Assembly: GCA_021521415.1 (NCBI GenBank) | Contig: JAIQDT010001739.1 | Coordinates: forward strand, 310,001 to 374,000 | Direction: 5' to 3' | Length of the DNA: 64,000 bases | DNA from: Bidens hawaiensis | Taxonomy: Eukaryota > Streptophyta > Magnoliopsida > Asterales > Asteraceae | Shown: in pieces, positions 1-12,184 of the stretch | How positions within the stretch are numbered: position 1 is the stretch's first letter | How the letters are laid out: the number at the start of each line of letters is the position of its first letter | The notes under the pieces: generated by a model | Seen by the model: only the letters and a program-made list of their open reading frames with translations | The model's database searches: none | Told to the model about the DNA's origin: nothing | Translations under genes and position numbers: made by a program

Positions 1-246
1 TCGATAAAAAAAGGTTAATTTGGTTCGGATCAGTATATTAAACATATACATTACATATTTTCTCACGACAAAAAATCAATTATATATATCTAAAAACCTA
101 TATATTACATATTTATTCATTCTATTTAAAACTAACAACATATATTATTACATATTTATTCATTCTATTTAAAACTAACTTATTGAATGACTATTTTACT
201 TTTACTAAAGGACTTTTATATATTTCATCTTCCAAAAATGCATATA
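1..246. other. AT-rich non-coding DNA
   Basis: A short AT-rich stretch with a direct repeat of about 40 bases around positions 115-180 (the phrase ACATATTTATTCATTC occurs twice). No gene, RNA or recognisable element is visible. Short frames here lack any domain. Confidence 0.5.
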
Positions 247-915
247 CAGTGGCGGATCTTGAGCATTTAGTATGGATGAACCAAAAGTCACGTCAATCAA
301 ATATTTTTTTCCTACTTGTAAGTATCGTGTCGGCAATTCAGTTCGGTTCGAGTCAAACAATAATATCCCTAACATACCAACTTGAAAGAAATACAAAATG
401 GTGAAATGCAAATTACCGAACCTGGTCTCTGCTTGCTTCTGTTGACTGTTTCGATTAATCGATTTCACTCCCATACGAGTCAGTTCTAATCCTTAGGCCT
501 CAGCAGACAACGACGGTGCCCAATCAATCAATCTATTTCACATCCAAACGATTTCATTAATTCACTTTCTTGCTTCTCAGCTTCTGTTTAGACTTATGTG
601 CCGAACTTCATAAGTCAGTAATTCACACAACGACTATCGCACAATGGAACCTCCATTTGTTGTTGTGTTCAAACATCAATCGTATGCTAGGGTTGGATTT
701 TGGGCTTAATGTTTAGGTTTTTTTTTTTGGGTTTAGGGTTTGTCTTATGGTGTTTTATTTCTTATCCTTCCTTTCTTTATCTTTACGTTTATTTCGTAAA
801 CGATTTCTGATCTTCGGCATTAAACAAACTTTACATTTATAAAAATTCAAGCCTGGCCTGGACTCAAATAATATGGATGGGCCGGACACAAATAACTTGC
901 TGGGCTGGACTCAAT

Positions 916-947
<32 letters not shown>

Positions 948-1034
948 TATTGATTTTTTTTAAAAAAAGACACTACCGAGCGAAAAACATGATGGGACTG
1001 CGCCCGGTTCGGCCCGAATAAAGATCCGCCAGTG
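247..1034. mobile_element. hAT-like non-autonomous element with terminal inverted repeats
   Basis: The left end reads CAGTGGCGGATCTT and the right end is AAGATCCGCCAGTG, whose reverse complement CACTGGCGGATCTT matches at 13 of 14 positions. The ends resemble hAT MITEs of plants. No transposase is present; the interior is non-coding and includes an (AC)n(TA)n microsatellite near 915-945. The flanking 8-mers agree at only about half of positions, so the target duplication is decayed or the ends are misplaced. Confidence 0.5.
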
Positions 1035-1395
1035 ACTACATACTTACATGTCGATTACTCGTCCGATTATACGCCTGACACTAGTTGCACGTCCGGTTCT
1101 GGGAGGCTCGTGACGATGGTTAACGCGTTCAGCACTAGTAACACATTCAACGTGGATTTTTAATCAAATGCACACGTGTTACCGACTTCAAACGCATTAA
1201 CCGACTCAGGGTGTGTTACTGGCGCCGGACGCGTAATTGTAACATCCTAAAATTTATAATGTTGAATAAAGAAAGTTACGTTTAGTGATTTCGCGTTATT
1301 AATTAATTAATATCGAGTAAAGAACGGATCATGGACTTAGATTAATTGAGATGGGTTAAATGAGAATGGGCCTTAGGTCCATGGGCTTTAAGGGA

Positions 1396-1403
1396 TATAA
1401 ATA
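1396..1403 (+). promoter_or_regulatory. TATA box of the solo LTR
   Basis: TATAAATA lies about 160 bases into the LTR and is followed by a leader rich in C and T. It is the probable retrotransposon promoter and could drive transcription to the right. Confidence 0.5.
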
Positions 1404-1785
1404 TCCCCTAAACCAAGCTAAAACCCTAAACCCTCATTTCATTTCCATCATAATCTCTACACACTCCAAACACACACACACACCATAAACGAGCAAGACC
1501 CGAGAGAGAGTAAACGTTAGTTGGTATTAGATCTTATTACACGAGATCTAGAGTGCATAAACAAGCTAACCAAGATCGAACGAGCGCTAAAGGTATGTTC
1601 TTGACCTTTAAAGTTTACGTAGTATTGAACGTTTTTACTTAAAGGTCCAAGCTTTATAGTATATACGGGATATATATACGACCGAAAACGGTTAGGGAAC
1701 GTAGTGGGTGATGTCGAACCATAACAAGGGTATTAAAACCGCCAAAATGCTTGATAAAAACTAAACCCGTAGCTGAACTGGGCAA

Positions 1786-2050
1786 CTTCGCCTGCAAAAC
1801 CATAACTTCGCCTGCAAAGCCACAACTTCGCCTGCAAAAGCTTAACTTCGCTTTCAAAGCTTAACTTCGCCTAAGGCCAAGTTCGCCTAACTGGTAACTT
1901 CGCCTAAGGCCAAGTTCGCCTAACTGATAACTTCGCCTAAGGCCAAGTTCGCCTAATTGATAACTTCGCCTAAGGCCAAGTTCGCCTAACTGATAACTTC
2001 GCATAAAGCTAAGTTCGCTTAAGGTTTAACTTCACCTAAAGTTAAGTTCG
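1786..2050 (+). repeat. Tandem repeat array inside the solo LTR
   Basis: The phrase AACTTCGCCT(GC/AA) recurs about every 20 bases and then as units of about 38 bases containing AACTTCGCCTAAGGCCAAG. Four of the longer units follow one another with few changes. A GC-rich stretch with repeated GGGGCTCTGCCCC follows at about 2100-2190. These are internal LTR repeats, not a gene. Confidence 0.75.
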
Positions 2051-2592
2051 CTTAGAAAATAAATTAAAACCCTAATGGAAAATGTGTTAAGACAGCTCGA
2101 CCCCAGCCAGGGGCTCTGCCCCTTGGACCCTGCTAGGGGCTGCCGCCCCTAGACCCCGCTGCCAGGGGCTCTGCCCCCGGACCCCCGTTCGTTGTGGGTC
2201 ATATAAAGATAGAAATACAACATGAGTAGTAGTAGTTAATTGATACGTGTAAATATTATACAGTTAGCCGTGCACAGCTCAAGAAGGGAATAACTATTAA
2301 CGGAGAGCGTAACAGGATTCAGGTGAGTTTCTAGCCCCAATTATGTGTTATGTTTTCGGGGCTGTGTGCATACTCGATATGTTTGTTAATACGCTTATCC
2401 TAAGAGATAAGTGTATGCCTTATGTGAATGATGTGATATGTATGAATGATGGCTTGACGGTACGTGAACGATCTTCGGATATTGCACGTACTGTCAGGTT
2501 GTAACGCTAAGTATAAGGTAAGTATGATATGTATGCTTATGTGTATGAATGTGATAAAGTTAATAAAAGAAGGAAAGGATGGTTGTATGGTT

Positions 2593-2850
2593 ACGAAGAG
2601 GGTACCGGGCCCTAATAATACTCGAGGTATGATGTATGGTTGTATGGTAACGAAGAGGGAATCGAACCCTACTAATATTCGAGAACTAGGGAACCGAACC
2701 CTACTAATATTCGAGGAAAGAGGGTACCGAGCCCTAATAATACTCGAGGAAAGAGGGTACCGAGCCCTAATAATACTCGAGGAAGGAGGGTACCGAGCCC
2801 TAATAATACTCGAGGAAGGAGGGTACCGAGCCCTAATAATACTCGAGGAA
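2593..2850 (+). repeat. 33-bp tandem repeats inside the solo LTR
   Basis: Units containing GAGGGTACCGAGCCCTAATA followed by ATACTCGAG occur about four times in near-perfect succession (2718-2850), with two more divergent units before them. The open frame through the array is a by-product of a 33-base period divisible by three. Confidence 0.75.
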
Positions 2851-3283
2851 TGTAGGGCGTAATGCTCTTTATAACGTAAGATATGAAAGTAAGTTAATAC
2901 AAAATAAAGTATGAAAGTATGAAAGTATGAATGAAAGAATATAAGTTTATGTGTATTGTATAGTGTATGATTAACTAGAACTCACTCAGCGTAGCTGACT
3001 TTTAGTATGCACGCATGTGAGTAGGATGAGGCAGCTCGCTTGAGGAGACACGTGGCACTGAATAAGAGGCTGGCATCGGAAGACTCAAGACGTTTAAGTT
3101 TAATGTTTCATTTATTTTGAAAGACAAAATGATGTTTTAAGACAAGACGTGTTTTGTTATGAAAAGTTTTATGAAATCTTTTATATTCCGCGAATGTTTT
3201 AATTAAATATGATATTTAGAACTGCGTTTATGAGTAAATCCAACACGAAAGTAGGGCTACCGGTAACGGGGCCTTACAGTAAT

Positions 3284-5712
3284 CAACGACATGTGCCGGA
3301 CGCATAACCAACGTTATACACATTGTCGGTTTAAACATTTTTGCTCTGTTCTAATTCTACTTTGCTCTGGATCCCAACGATCACAACTATTTAAACATTT
3401 TTGCAACAACTCATCTGTGAATCTGGCGAGCTCGCGTATAGATGGTGATTGACATTGAGGCTCATACGGTTGCGAGTAAGGTCAATGATCATCATACTCA
3501 TATGTGCGACCCCCTTGTGAATAATAGCAATCATTTGACCAATGGGGTCTACCACATATCTCACACAAAACTTCTCTAAAACGATCCCGATGACTATAAT
3601 TGTATCCATGCTGACGGTTCCTGTAGTAATGCTCCATAATAATCACTGCAATGGGAAATAGCGCCAAAAACTTGATATGCTGAAAGCGATCTATAAAATA
3701 TTAACCTAACCTAGGTACTCTAGTTTTAAATTTACAAATCTAAACTATCCTAATACTAGACCACTAGACAGGCAAGTGTACCTATCGACTGTATTAAAGC
3801 CTAATGAAGTCCGGATATCGAACCCAAAGGACACTAGCGACACCTAAAACTAGACTCTGGCCTAAAACTTAATTAAATAGATTTAGTTGATTTTTGTGTT
3901 TTTTTATTTATTAGCTATAAACTAAAGAATACTTAAACAAACTGACACTGACACTAATTATTTTTGAATTTTTATTTATTTGATTTTAAAACTTATAATT
4001 AATTTAACTAAATTAAACTAGGAAAAACAAATTAAATTTAAAGCTTAAAAACCTAGACGAAAACAATAATGAGAAATGCGTTACCTAAGTTTGAAATCCT
4101 ATTTGTGAATCTTGGATGCTTATCGGCTACGGAGACTGTGATGGAACCGGGATCTAAAGATACGACACCCTAGACATCCTAGTGGACCCCTGATTATTCT
4201 CGGGGTGTGACCTAAAAGGATTACCTAAAGGGCGTATGACACAAACCGGTTGGTTGGATTACCTCTCAGTCTCTCCAACAATATTAAAGTACTCTAATGA
4301 TTAGATCACCTCTCAATATCACTAATCACAATACATCCGGGAGTGTAAGGGACGTAAGAAGTAACCTAAAGATGCTCAAAAAGACTTAGGATAGCAAAAA
4401 TCAAAAGACAATAAAGGGAAAATCCGCTCTCGTGTAATCTATACCCAAACCGCCTAATGAATAAGACAACCCCAGCTATCTATTACTTTTTGGTCGCAAA
4501 ATAGGAAGAACACTTAGAATCTTTAAACCCTCAAAAAATAGTTCCTATGGATTATGTTGACTATAAACCATAAACTAGTTACGAACACACAGTAGGTAAC
4601 CTAATATGCGTCTACACATGAAAGACTTCCACAAAGACACATATGGAACTATTAAATAAAAGTAAATTAAAAATAAGCATGATATTCATCTTTTCAAATA
4701 CCAATAAGTTGGTTACAATAATATTAGTCCAACACCAATCACCCAATACCAACAAGCAAATCAAAACTCAATAAATATTCATTCAAAACCTAGACAACTA
4801 ATAAGGTTTTAGCCAACAATTATACTCAAAAACATAAAATATATAAGTTCAATACTCTTCATAATAAAAATAATAAAGTTAAAACAAAAAAATCCGTGAA
4901 CAGATATAAACCCTTCGAATAATCTTTCACCGCTGTTGACTTGTGGCTCCAAGAAGAAATATACTAATGATAGTGGCCACCCAATTGTTGCCTCTTATCT
5001 CACTGCTTCTGTAATCTCCTATGTCCAGCTATTCTTGTTTTTTTTATATCGTGGTAATTATATATATTTCGTAGGGTTTTTAAGACTCCTCGATCTCGTA
5101 GGCTTTTTAGTCTTTTCCTTGTTGAGCAATCCATACTTTGTGGCCCTGCTAAATTCAAAAAAAAAAAAAGAAACAAAATATATTATTATTATTATTATTA
5201 TTATTAGACACGTTTCTTTTGGTTTACCTTTTTTTTTCTTTTTAAGATATTACATATGCTAATTATAAATAATAAAAATTAGTAATATAAAATATATGCT
5301 CAACCCTTCATTCGTCGGTCTCAAGTTTAGTAAAAACGTTTCATTTTAGCTCGTAGTCTCTATAAACCATTAAACTCACGTATAAACCAAATATTAATAA
5401 TATTCAATAAAAGTTAGCTCAAAAGCATTTAAAAATAGGAAATATTCATATAATAATATTTATAATTTAGACTACATCACACACGCGTAACCAACATCAT
5501 ACGAATGAACACATAATAAGCGTCGGACGCATAACCAACATCATACACGTTGCCGGTTCGCACCCATAGAACCGGCCGGCCCGACCCCAAAAACCGGACG
5601 GTCGGACCGGTTTTATTATAAAAGTATTATTTTCAGCCCCAACGTCATTTTTAGACAAAAATTGTTTAGCCAGTCGGACCGGTTCAACTAATTACCCACT
5701 TGGTTTATTGTC
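3284..5712. other. Degenerate repeat-derived DNA without an intact gene
   Basis: This AT-rich stretch holds a possible gag relic (3391-3667, minus strand) and, at higher coordinates, sequence resembling retroelement leader or LTR. A phrase close to GGACGCATAACCAAC recurs near 3300 and 5520. Near 5580-5710 there are GGTTCGACCGG-type repeats that reappear in diverged form beyond arm B. The frame at 4936-5262 is low-complexity and has no domain. Confidence 0.4.
3391..3667 (-). pseudogene. Possible Ty3/Gypsy gag fragment with zinc knuckle
   Basis: Read on the minus strand, overlapping frames here encode a basic, arginine- and tyrosine-rich stretch with the knuckle CEICGRPHWSNDC, a C-x2-C-x3-H-x4-C pattern like that of some plant Gypsy Gag proteins. 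Just upstream on the same strand (about 3661-3670) is TTTTTGGCGC, which resembles the start of a Gypsy primer-binding site. The reading frame is broken within about 90 codons and no pol follows. It looks like a remnant, perhaps of an Athila/Tat element. Chance similarity is possible. Confidence 0.35.
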
Positions 5713-6266
5713 TGATCTGGTTATGAAAACATTGCTAGTTTCACTCCATTCTAGTAGTTTAGTTTATTTAAGCTAGCAATCAAAACTGAACTTTTATAAC
5801 TAGTCTGCTTTGTACGGGCCATATTTATGCGATATCAAAAACGTACCACCAGGTAATTAGTTTGGTCACTCACAATTTTGTACAAAGACCATTGTCTAAT
5901 CCAAGAATAGCATATTCAATTCATGATTAATCAAACAGTGACTTCCTCCAAGATTGACCCGCTATATATAACTTATCAACCTAAAAAATCATACTTATTT
6001 GGGACCGAAACATTAAAAAGATTTCTTTTTCTCTTTCGTGTGTCATCCTACAATAAATAAACCATGTAAAGCCCAACCTTTTTCTCATTAACAAATACTA
6101 CTTTTTTTACAGCATCATTATCACCAACCCAACAAACAAACAAACAAACGAGAGCAAAAATACCTATCAAAAACACATTTTTTACCCTTTCTATTAAACT
6201 AAACAAACCAAAAGAAAAAAAAAAAGAACCAACTAATTAAATGGATCAAAAACCTTTCTTCAAGTT

Positions 6267-7643
6267 TTAGCATGCTACACTTACATAAGAACTAATAATG
6301 GATTCTCTCAATAATCTTGCAGGCTGGTGTTGTTCTAATAATTTCTTCTTTGGTAGCAATGACAAGGAAGATATGGCCTTAGCTGCCGCTACTTTTCTAA
6401 CTAACAATTCCCACCTTGCTTCTTCCTTCTTGTTCTTCACTTGCACCCCTCTTGTTTTAAACTGCCTGCATAGGGGAACTCTGCAAGATTCAAGCTGCTG
6501 GCAAATGGAAGAGTGGAGTCTGAAGAGCTGCCACGTGCGTTTACACCTGACACAGCCTCCACCACCAACCGATCTCTTGCTGCAGTTTGCAAAGTGGTAG
6601 ATGGAGTGTTGGAGGCCTTCGCATTTGGTGCAGGGTGCTCTCTTGTTGCTTGGCTCTCTGTCATGTGGCCCCACAGTGGTGCAGCCCTGGGTGCAAATGT
6701 GGTGTAAGCAATCCATGGCCTCACTCAGCTGGAAATACAGACTCTGTGCTTGCATATGCTTCCTGGTACTCTTTCTCCTCTGTTACCAAATTCACATCAA
6801 AATCAAATTCAGTAATTATATATTAGCAAATATTATAAGTTAATGTTACTAGATATTAATTAATTTGAGTACTACTCTACTCACTGATTCAACTTCGTCT
6901 ATGAATCTGAGGATTTCGAGCTCGAGAAACGGATCGTGGTCCTGAAGGAATCTCCATGCTTCTGTTTCTTCAACGGACTTGAATCTGTTGGATATAAGTT
7001 TCATGCATTTCAGGTAAACATCAGGTGCGTCGCAGAGGCGAGCCAGCTGGAGGACGTCCACCACGTTGTCTGTAGTCAGCCGTCGGATTAAGGCCTTGGA
7101 GCACCGCGTCTTCAGCTGTGGCACCGAGTAAACGTGAGCCAGTGCCAGCAGATGAATCGCATATTTCTCAACCCGTGCTTCATTGCATCTGTTGGCAATG
7201 GAAAACAAGTTAATTCAAAACTTACAAATAATATTAATTTAATAATTAAAAAAAAAAAAGAATAAACGTTGGCGTGTGTAGACTGACTAACCTATTGTAA
7301 TAGAGGAAGCTAACGAAGACTTCTACAGCGTCACACGGAACGCCGAGGATCCGAATAGTCTTCTCGGAGCTCCGGCAGCTATTAATTAGGTTTTCCAACA
7401 CCGGCGAAGCTGATGCCTGAAAATTAAATTATTAACACTCGATATTCAATAATCTGATTATAAGATACCGTTTGATTCAACTTAAGTTATCACTTGATCG
7501 TAATGATTAAGTACCAGAATTTTAGCGTTTGCCGGAATCCTACGACCACCGGATGTCAAAATACAGATACTAGTCTCAACAGATACGGCGGAAACGTGAT
7601 CAGAGGAGTTACGAGCGGGAGGTGACACAGGGACTCTACACAT
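6267..7643 (-). CDS. BTB/POZ and TAZ domain protein (BT family), copy A
   Basis: Four exons on the minus strand: 7515-7643, 7292-7416, 6885-7188 and 6267-6779, joined by GT...AG introns, give 356 residues, the usual BT length. The BTB/POZ fold spans about residues 27-135 (GGRRIPANAKIL spliced to ASASPVLENL), followed by a conserved helical region with RLTTDNVVDVLQLARLCDAP. The TAZ zinc finger lies at about 205-295 with its C and H residues (HICTQGC, CTKCEGLQH, CVRCKRTW). A basic tail resembles the calmodulin-binding end of the family. BT proteins are plant scaffolds that bind CUL3 through BTB and bromodomain (BET) proteins through TAZ, and act in nitrogen, hormone and gametophyte responses. 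This copy encodes the same protein as the one at 28208-29582. Which Arabidopsis BT1-BT5 it matches I cannot say. Confidence 0.92.
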
Positions 7644-7760
7644 ACTGCCGAAAAGGAAAATATGAACGCCGGTGATAATCGCAATAGTAAACTGTAGGCC
7701 AGTATTCGTTGTTAGAGAGCGTTTTGGTATATCCTACCTTACCTACACGCTCTTTCCTAA

Positions 7761-7766
7761 TTTATA
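7761..7766 (-). promoter_or_regulatory. Likely TATA box of BT copy A
   Basis: TATAAA on the minus strand lies about 118 bases upstream of the first ATG (7643) and is identical in arm B. A CACGTG G-box sits further upstream at 8040-8045, next to another ACGT core, which suggests bZIP/bHLH control. The function is inferred from motif and position only. Confidence 0.5.
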
Positions 7767-10700
7767 GGCAACGTATTCCAAAAGGTAGGCTGCATATACT
7801 TTTCTACCTCACTCGCCTTGTCACTGCGCGTGTGGCCGTAGATTAACAACGTGCCAGGTTAAATGTGAAAATACCAGATATGCCCCTGGGGTTCAATGTT
7901 GAGGTGTCTAAGATGGATAAACCAGCTCATCATGTATCGGAGGGGCGTGTTTGATAACCGACCCTTGGTGAACATATTCAGTTCTGACATGGCAGCTTTG
8001 AGGTTATCCAGTATCCAGGTGTTGGTGTAAATCTCTTTTCACGTGGAAGGCTGGTGACGTGACACGTTGTCAAGTTGGACATTTATAACTCGACCGTATA
8101 TACATATGGACTGTTGTGGATATTTTTATTTCAGATATTTTCGGTGTTGATTATATAATTATTCACACCAACGTATTATTGTGCTTTTGTAGTTTAAGTT
8201 GAACCAAAAAATGAAATTTCATTGGAGGTATTTTATTCCATCAAATCTATTTTTGAGGATATTGATGGCTGATTAATAAGTCATGATCCTAGGTAACCTG
8301 TAACTATTTTTGATAACGATGTGAATTTTCTGTGATCAATATGCAATTTCGTACTTCTGGTTTTTGTTCTTTAGTATGTTGGAGTTTATCTATATGGAAT
8401 TTCGGATATTAAATATGGTGGTCCCAGCCGGTGTTAAACTCAAACTAAAGCTAAACTTACCTATTAAGAGCCGCATTCAATTTATGTTAGATATTTCTAG
8501 AACCTGATAATCATTTGTTCTCTTATATCTGTTACTCGATCGATTAATCGATTTGCGTGAACTTCCTAGGTCTTTTGATAAATGATTATAACAATTTTCT
8601 GTTGCTCGTGTTGGGTAAACTTGTTTGTCTATTAAGTGCTTATCAAGGTACCATACATACTATACGATTTTCTCGATTAGGTAGAGGTCGATTAACTTAT
8701 ATAAAAGAAAATTGTAAAAGCTAGTAGTGATTTAATGTTATAAACTTAATTTTACTTATCGCACTGGGCCTCCGAAATATCAAAGAAGACCCATCACTTT
8801 TTAAGTTGCATGCGATCGATATCTGTATCACCCAAACCAAATATATGTGAACTAAAGTTGCATGCGATGATAAAAGATCTACTTAACATGAATATACCAA
8901 TCAAAGCATGATGTATTTGCTTACGTCCTCATCTTTCCACCAACTCTATCCCTTTTTTTCTTCCCAATCACAACATGATGCAAATCAGCTCAATTTTTTA
9001 TTTATTTTTTTTTTGCCTAAAACAATATATAAAAAGAAGGGCTTTATTGTAAAAAGATTATCTTGTCTTCACCTCAAATAATCAAAATGTTATCATTTTT
9101 AGTAAATACATAAATAATGCAGTTCTTCACACATTTCAAGATCTAATTAAGTTTATACACCGCTCAAATCATACACATTAATTCAAATATCAAATTATGA
9201 ATGTATAATTATTAGTTTTGTTTTGAAAACTGAAGGTTTTAAGAAGTGGGAGCCTAAAGCCATAATTTTATTTCGCTGTCCTTAAAGTTGATGACACTGA
9301 TGTATTTGCTTACGTCCTGATCTTTCCACCAACTCTATATACCCTTCTATTTTGGAACATGGAACATTCTTTTCATCGTCTCTCCTATTTTAGTTTATGA
9401 CATTCTTGCTTTATATGAAACACACCCTAAAAGGACTTTAACATGTAGTGCCCATGTCACCATTTGTAATATGATTTCATCTACTATTTACGCGGCGGCT
9501 TAAACGTAACAAGTTATTCAGTTATCTTTTCTAGTCGAATTATGGAGAGAAATATCATAAGAAACATATTTTATGCATCTTCCCACGACATATTCATTAT
9601 ACCTCCTTTGCTCCTTTCTCTAATCAAGAGGGTTCTCCTTTTCTCTTATCATATGGAACAGGAGCCCTTTTTTTTAATTATTATTTTTGTAATATAATCA
9701 TTATCAAACATATTTAGCTTATAATAACAACATTTAAACAATATATGTTTTGTAACTAATAGATGAATTGTGTTTGAGCTTAAGAAAATATTTATGAGTT
9801 AAGTTCAAGCTTTAGAAGCATAGCTAGAAACGAGTTGAGCTTGAGCTTGGACAAGCTAAGTCTTGGCTTCACTCGTCGGCACCAGTGAAATATCTTGCCT
9901 AGAAGTAGAGTGCATATGTCTTAATTAGTTCGTTTGTAGTAGATGACTTTTGGCCTTTAATTTCAAGTAGACGCTAACACTTATTTCTTAACTATGAGCA
10001 TCCACATGCTCAAAGAAAATCAGTATATAATACTCTAGCGTGAATCATCGTTGCCCGTCTTATTAAGGATATTGGATACGGTTACCTTTTATCCTATGAT
10101 TCTTTTTATCTCTTTTAAATTCTTGTGACACTTTAGCGTGTTTTTTATTTTTTTTCTTTTTTTTTTATAAAAGTAACGTGGAAAGTTGTGGCGAAACAGG
10201 AAAAGAATGGTGAAAACTGAAAAGGGTCGATAATGTTGGCGTCATGCGGTACGTAGTGTGGTAGTGGTGTACGAGTTCGATGATGTCAAGCATCTTCATG
10301 GAATCCGAGAGGAAGGTACAATTATTGCATGTGTTCCCCTGTTAGTGTTTTTTATTTATTTTTTCTGAAAGGTGTTCTATTGTAACTTGCGTCAACACCA
10401 CATAAGACTTTTGAGCCTACACTTTGACCAACCCGAACTTTATAAACCACTTAGAAAGACCTAAAAATGTATATTGAGAATTTGAGATTGCATAATCAAG
10501 GAACTTATAATAATATTAAATAATAATAATAATAATCAGCTGGCGTTTAAAACGAACGAAAATGAGCTAAGCTTAAAAGACTTTTTTAACCATTAAGGTT
10601 TAACTGCGTTTAATTTTAAGATTTCGATGATAAAAGCAAAGAATTAATATACTGTGAAATGATTTTCTTTTGTTATAACTCACTTGAATTCTAATATATG

Positions 10701-10863
10701 TGTATTACTTTAAGAAATAACGTGTGTTATCATATTCTTATGTATTAACATCTTAAGAAATTATAAAGTATTTTCTTTTATGATAGAAAAAAATCGTTTT
10801 AAACCCCTAAAAAGTATGTCACGCTCGTAATAATGATAATGATGTATAGCCATGCCTTTCAGT
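7767..10863. other. 5' flank of BT copy A, AT-rich
   Basis: About 3 kb upstream of BT copy A, fully shared with arm B. It contains a G-box at 8040-8045 and two similar phrases, TGATGTATTTGCTTACGTCC near 8910 and 9300, a diverged direct repeat. No other gene or transposon end is evident. The short minus-strand frame at 10761-10952 crosses the arm boundary and shows no domain. Confidence 0.5.
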
Positions 10864-12098
10864 CGGGTCAAGTGACATTTTGAAATAATCCAAGATTCCA
10901 AGATGACCCACCGTTTGTTGACTATCTTTTCGTGTAGTTTCAAATAATTCACACACTTCCATATAGTCCTACCAACTATCCGAAAGTGGCTATAAAAAAA
11001 GAAATAACAGAAAAATATTTTGTCTATTTATTTTGGTCGTATTTTACATATTTTTTATAGATAAAAAGTTACGCAGTAAAGTTTTATTACAGTATTCTAC
11101 TGATTACTGAATACACCACAAAAGTGTGTTTGTTTTTTTGTTTTTTTTTTCAAGTGAAACTATAACATATATGGGATAGATTAAATAAAATATTGATTTT
11201 TCCTAACTACGCTTTCGACATTTGGTTTTTCATTTTTATAATCGATTGTTGATCGTGATAAGAATGTATAAAAAAGAGGGAATAAAATATATTTTGGGAT
11301 ATCATTTTTGCTGATTCTTTTTAAATACTCTTATTTTTTAAACAGACATAATTTTTTCATACAACATTTAAAAAGAAAAAAAAGATGTACAACTAAATTA
11401 AGTATTTTTTTTCCTTAAAATTGAGTACCATGTTATTATACAAATAAAAACAACTAAAAAATACAAACAAAGTTGGTTTTATTTTTATGTTTTACAACAT
11501 TTTTGTACTGAATGTTTTTTGCTATTTATTTTGTACATATTTTTCTGAGACAAAATTTTGTACAATTTTTTTGCTATTTTTTTTTGTATTTTTTTATGTT
11601 GCTGATTTTTTGTGTTGTCTTAAGAAAACAAAAGGATGATCTCCTACTTATGACCTAGTATCTAGTGATAGGAGGCTTGTGTTTTTCAATGAAGACTCAA
11701 GTTCAATCTTCACTTGTGACACTTTGACACTGAAAAATTTGAGCTAGACATTCCGAGCCCATCCGAGTTTTCATCCCGCCGTATGTTATACTAGAGAGTT
11801 TTCTCTTGTTGTAGTACAATGACTGTCAAGTGACAGCCGACTGTGTGGTTTCCTTCGGGAACACCCAAGTTGAAACTAGTGTGAGCCCGTTTAAGACAAC
11901 ATAGTCTGATCAGAGTGGGACAACTATGTTCTCCAAATCAAAGAGTACGATAGCCTAACACAAAAAATCTTTGTTCTAAAAAAAACAAAAGAATAAGAGC
12001 TTGTGTTTAAATGCTTCTTAGTCCTAAGGGGAGTATCATATTCCATCTCCATAATTCTTATAATGATTTAGAAAAAAAAACTATTTTTAGGAAATCCT

Positions 12099-12143
<45 letters not shown>
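10864..12143. other. Left part of the palindrome spacer, non-coding
   Basis: Very AT-rich sequence with poly-T and poly-A runs around 11120-11620 and no coding potential. It has no counterpart next to arm B, so the inner breakpoint is asymmetric. It ends in a TA microsatellite. Confidence 0.5.
12102..12143. repeat. (TA)n microsatellite at Helitron insertion site
   Basis: A pure TA run directly abuts the Helitron 5' end. On the far side of the Helitron the sequence continues as (TG)n(TA)n (23372-23406), so the element apparently inserted into a dinucleotide microsatellite. Confidence 0.85.
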
Positions 12144-12146
<3 letters not shown>

Positions 12147-12184
12147 ACCTATTCTAATAAAGTAAAATAAATGTGGACACTTGT

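Larger units (their letters stand above)
1238..3278 (+). mobile_element. Solo LTR of a Ty3/Gypsy-type retrotransposon
   Basis: The segment starts TGTAACATCC and ends GGCCTTACA, giving the TG...CA ends of an LTR, and is bounded by a perfect 5-bp duplication GTAAT (1233-1237 and 3279-3283). It is 2041 bp long, with no internal coding region on either side, as expected for a solo LTR left by recombination between two LTRs. A TATAAATA box at 1396-1403 is followed by a pyrimidine-rich leader, which sets the plus orientation. Length and end sequence suggest a Tekay/Del-type chromovirus; this lineage call is inference. Confidence 0.75.
5713..10863 (+). repeat. Arm A of a 5.15-kb inverted duplication
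   Basis: The 5151 bases here are the reverse complement of 24988-30136 (5149 bases). Paired positions sum to 35849 on the outer side and 35851 on the inner side, so the only net length change is 2 bp, located in BT intron 1 near 7463-7470. I also found one substitution, A at 5859 against C at 29990. The match ends sharply at the inner side (10863). On the outer side it passes into a related but strongly diverged repeat. Confidence 0.93.

Noticed and set aside
2593..2850. Regular 33-bp repeats resembling a CRISPR array
   Set aside because: Units are contiguous without unique spacers, lie inside a plant LTR, and no cas gene is present.
4936..5262. Open frame of 108 codons
   Set aside because: Aromatic- and isoleucine-rich product of poly-T and ATT repeats; no domain, start context or neighbours.
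6298..6843. Several plus-strand frames antisense to BT copy A (and the same on the minus strand of copy B)
   Set aside because: They are shadows of BT exon 4 and appear identically in both arms.
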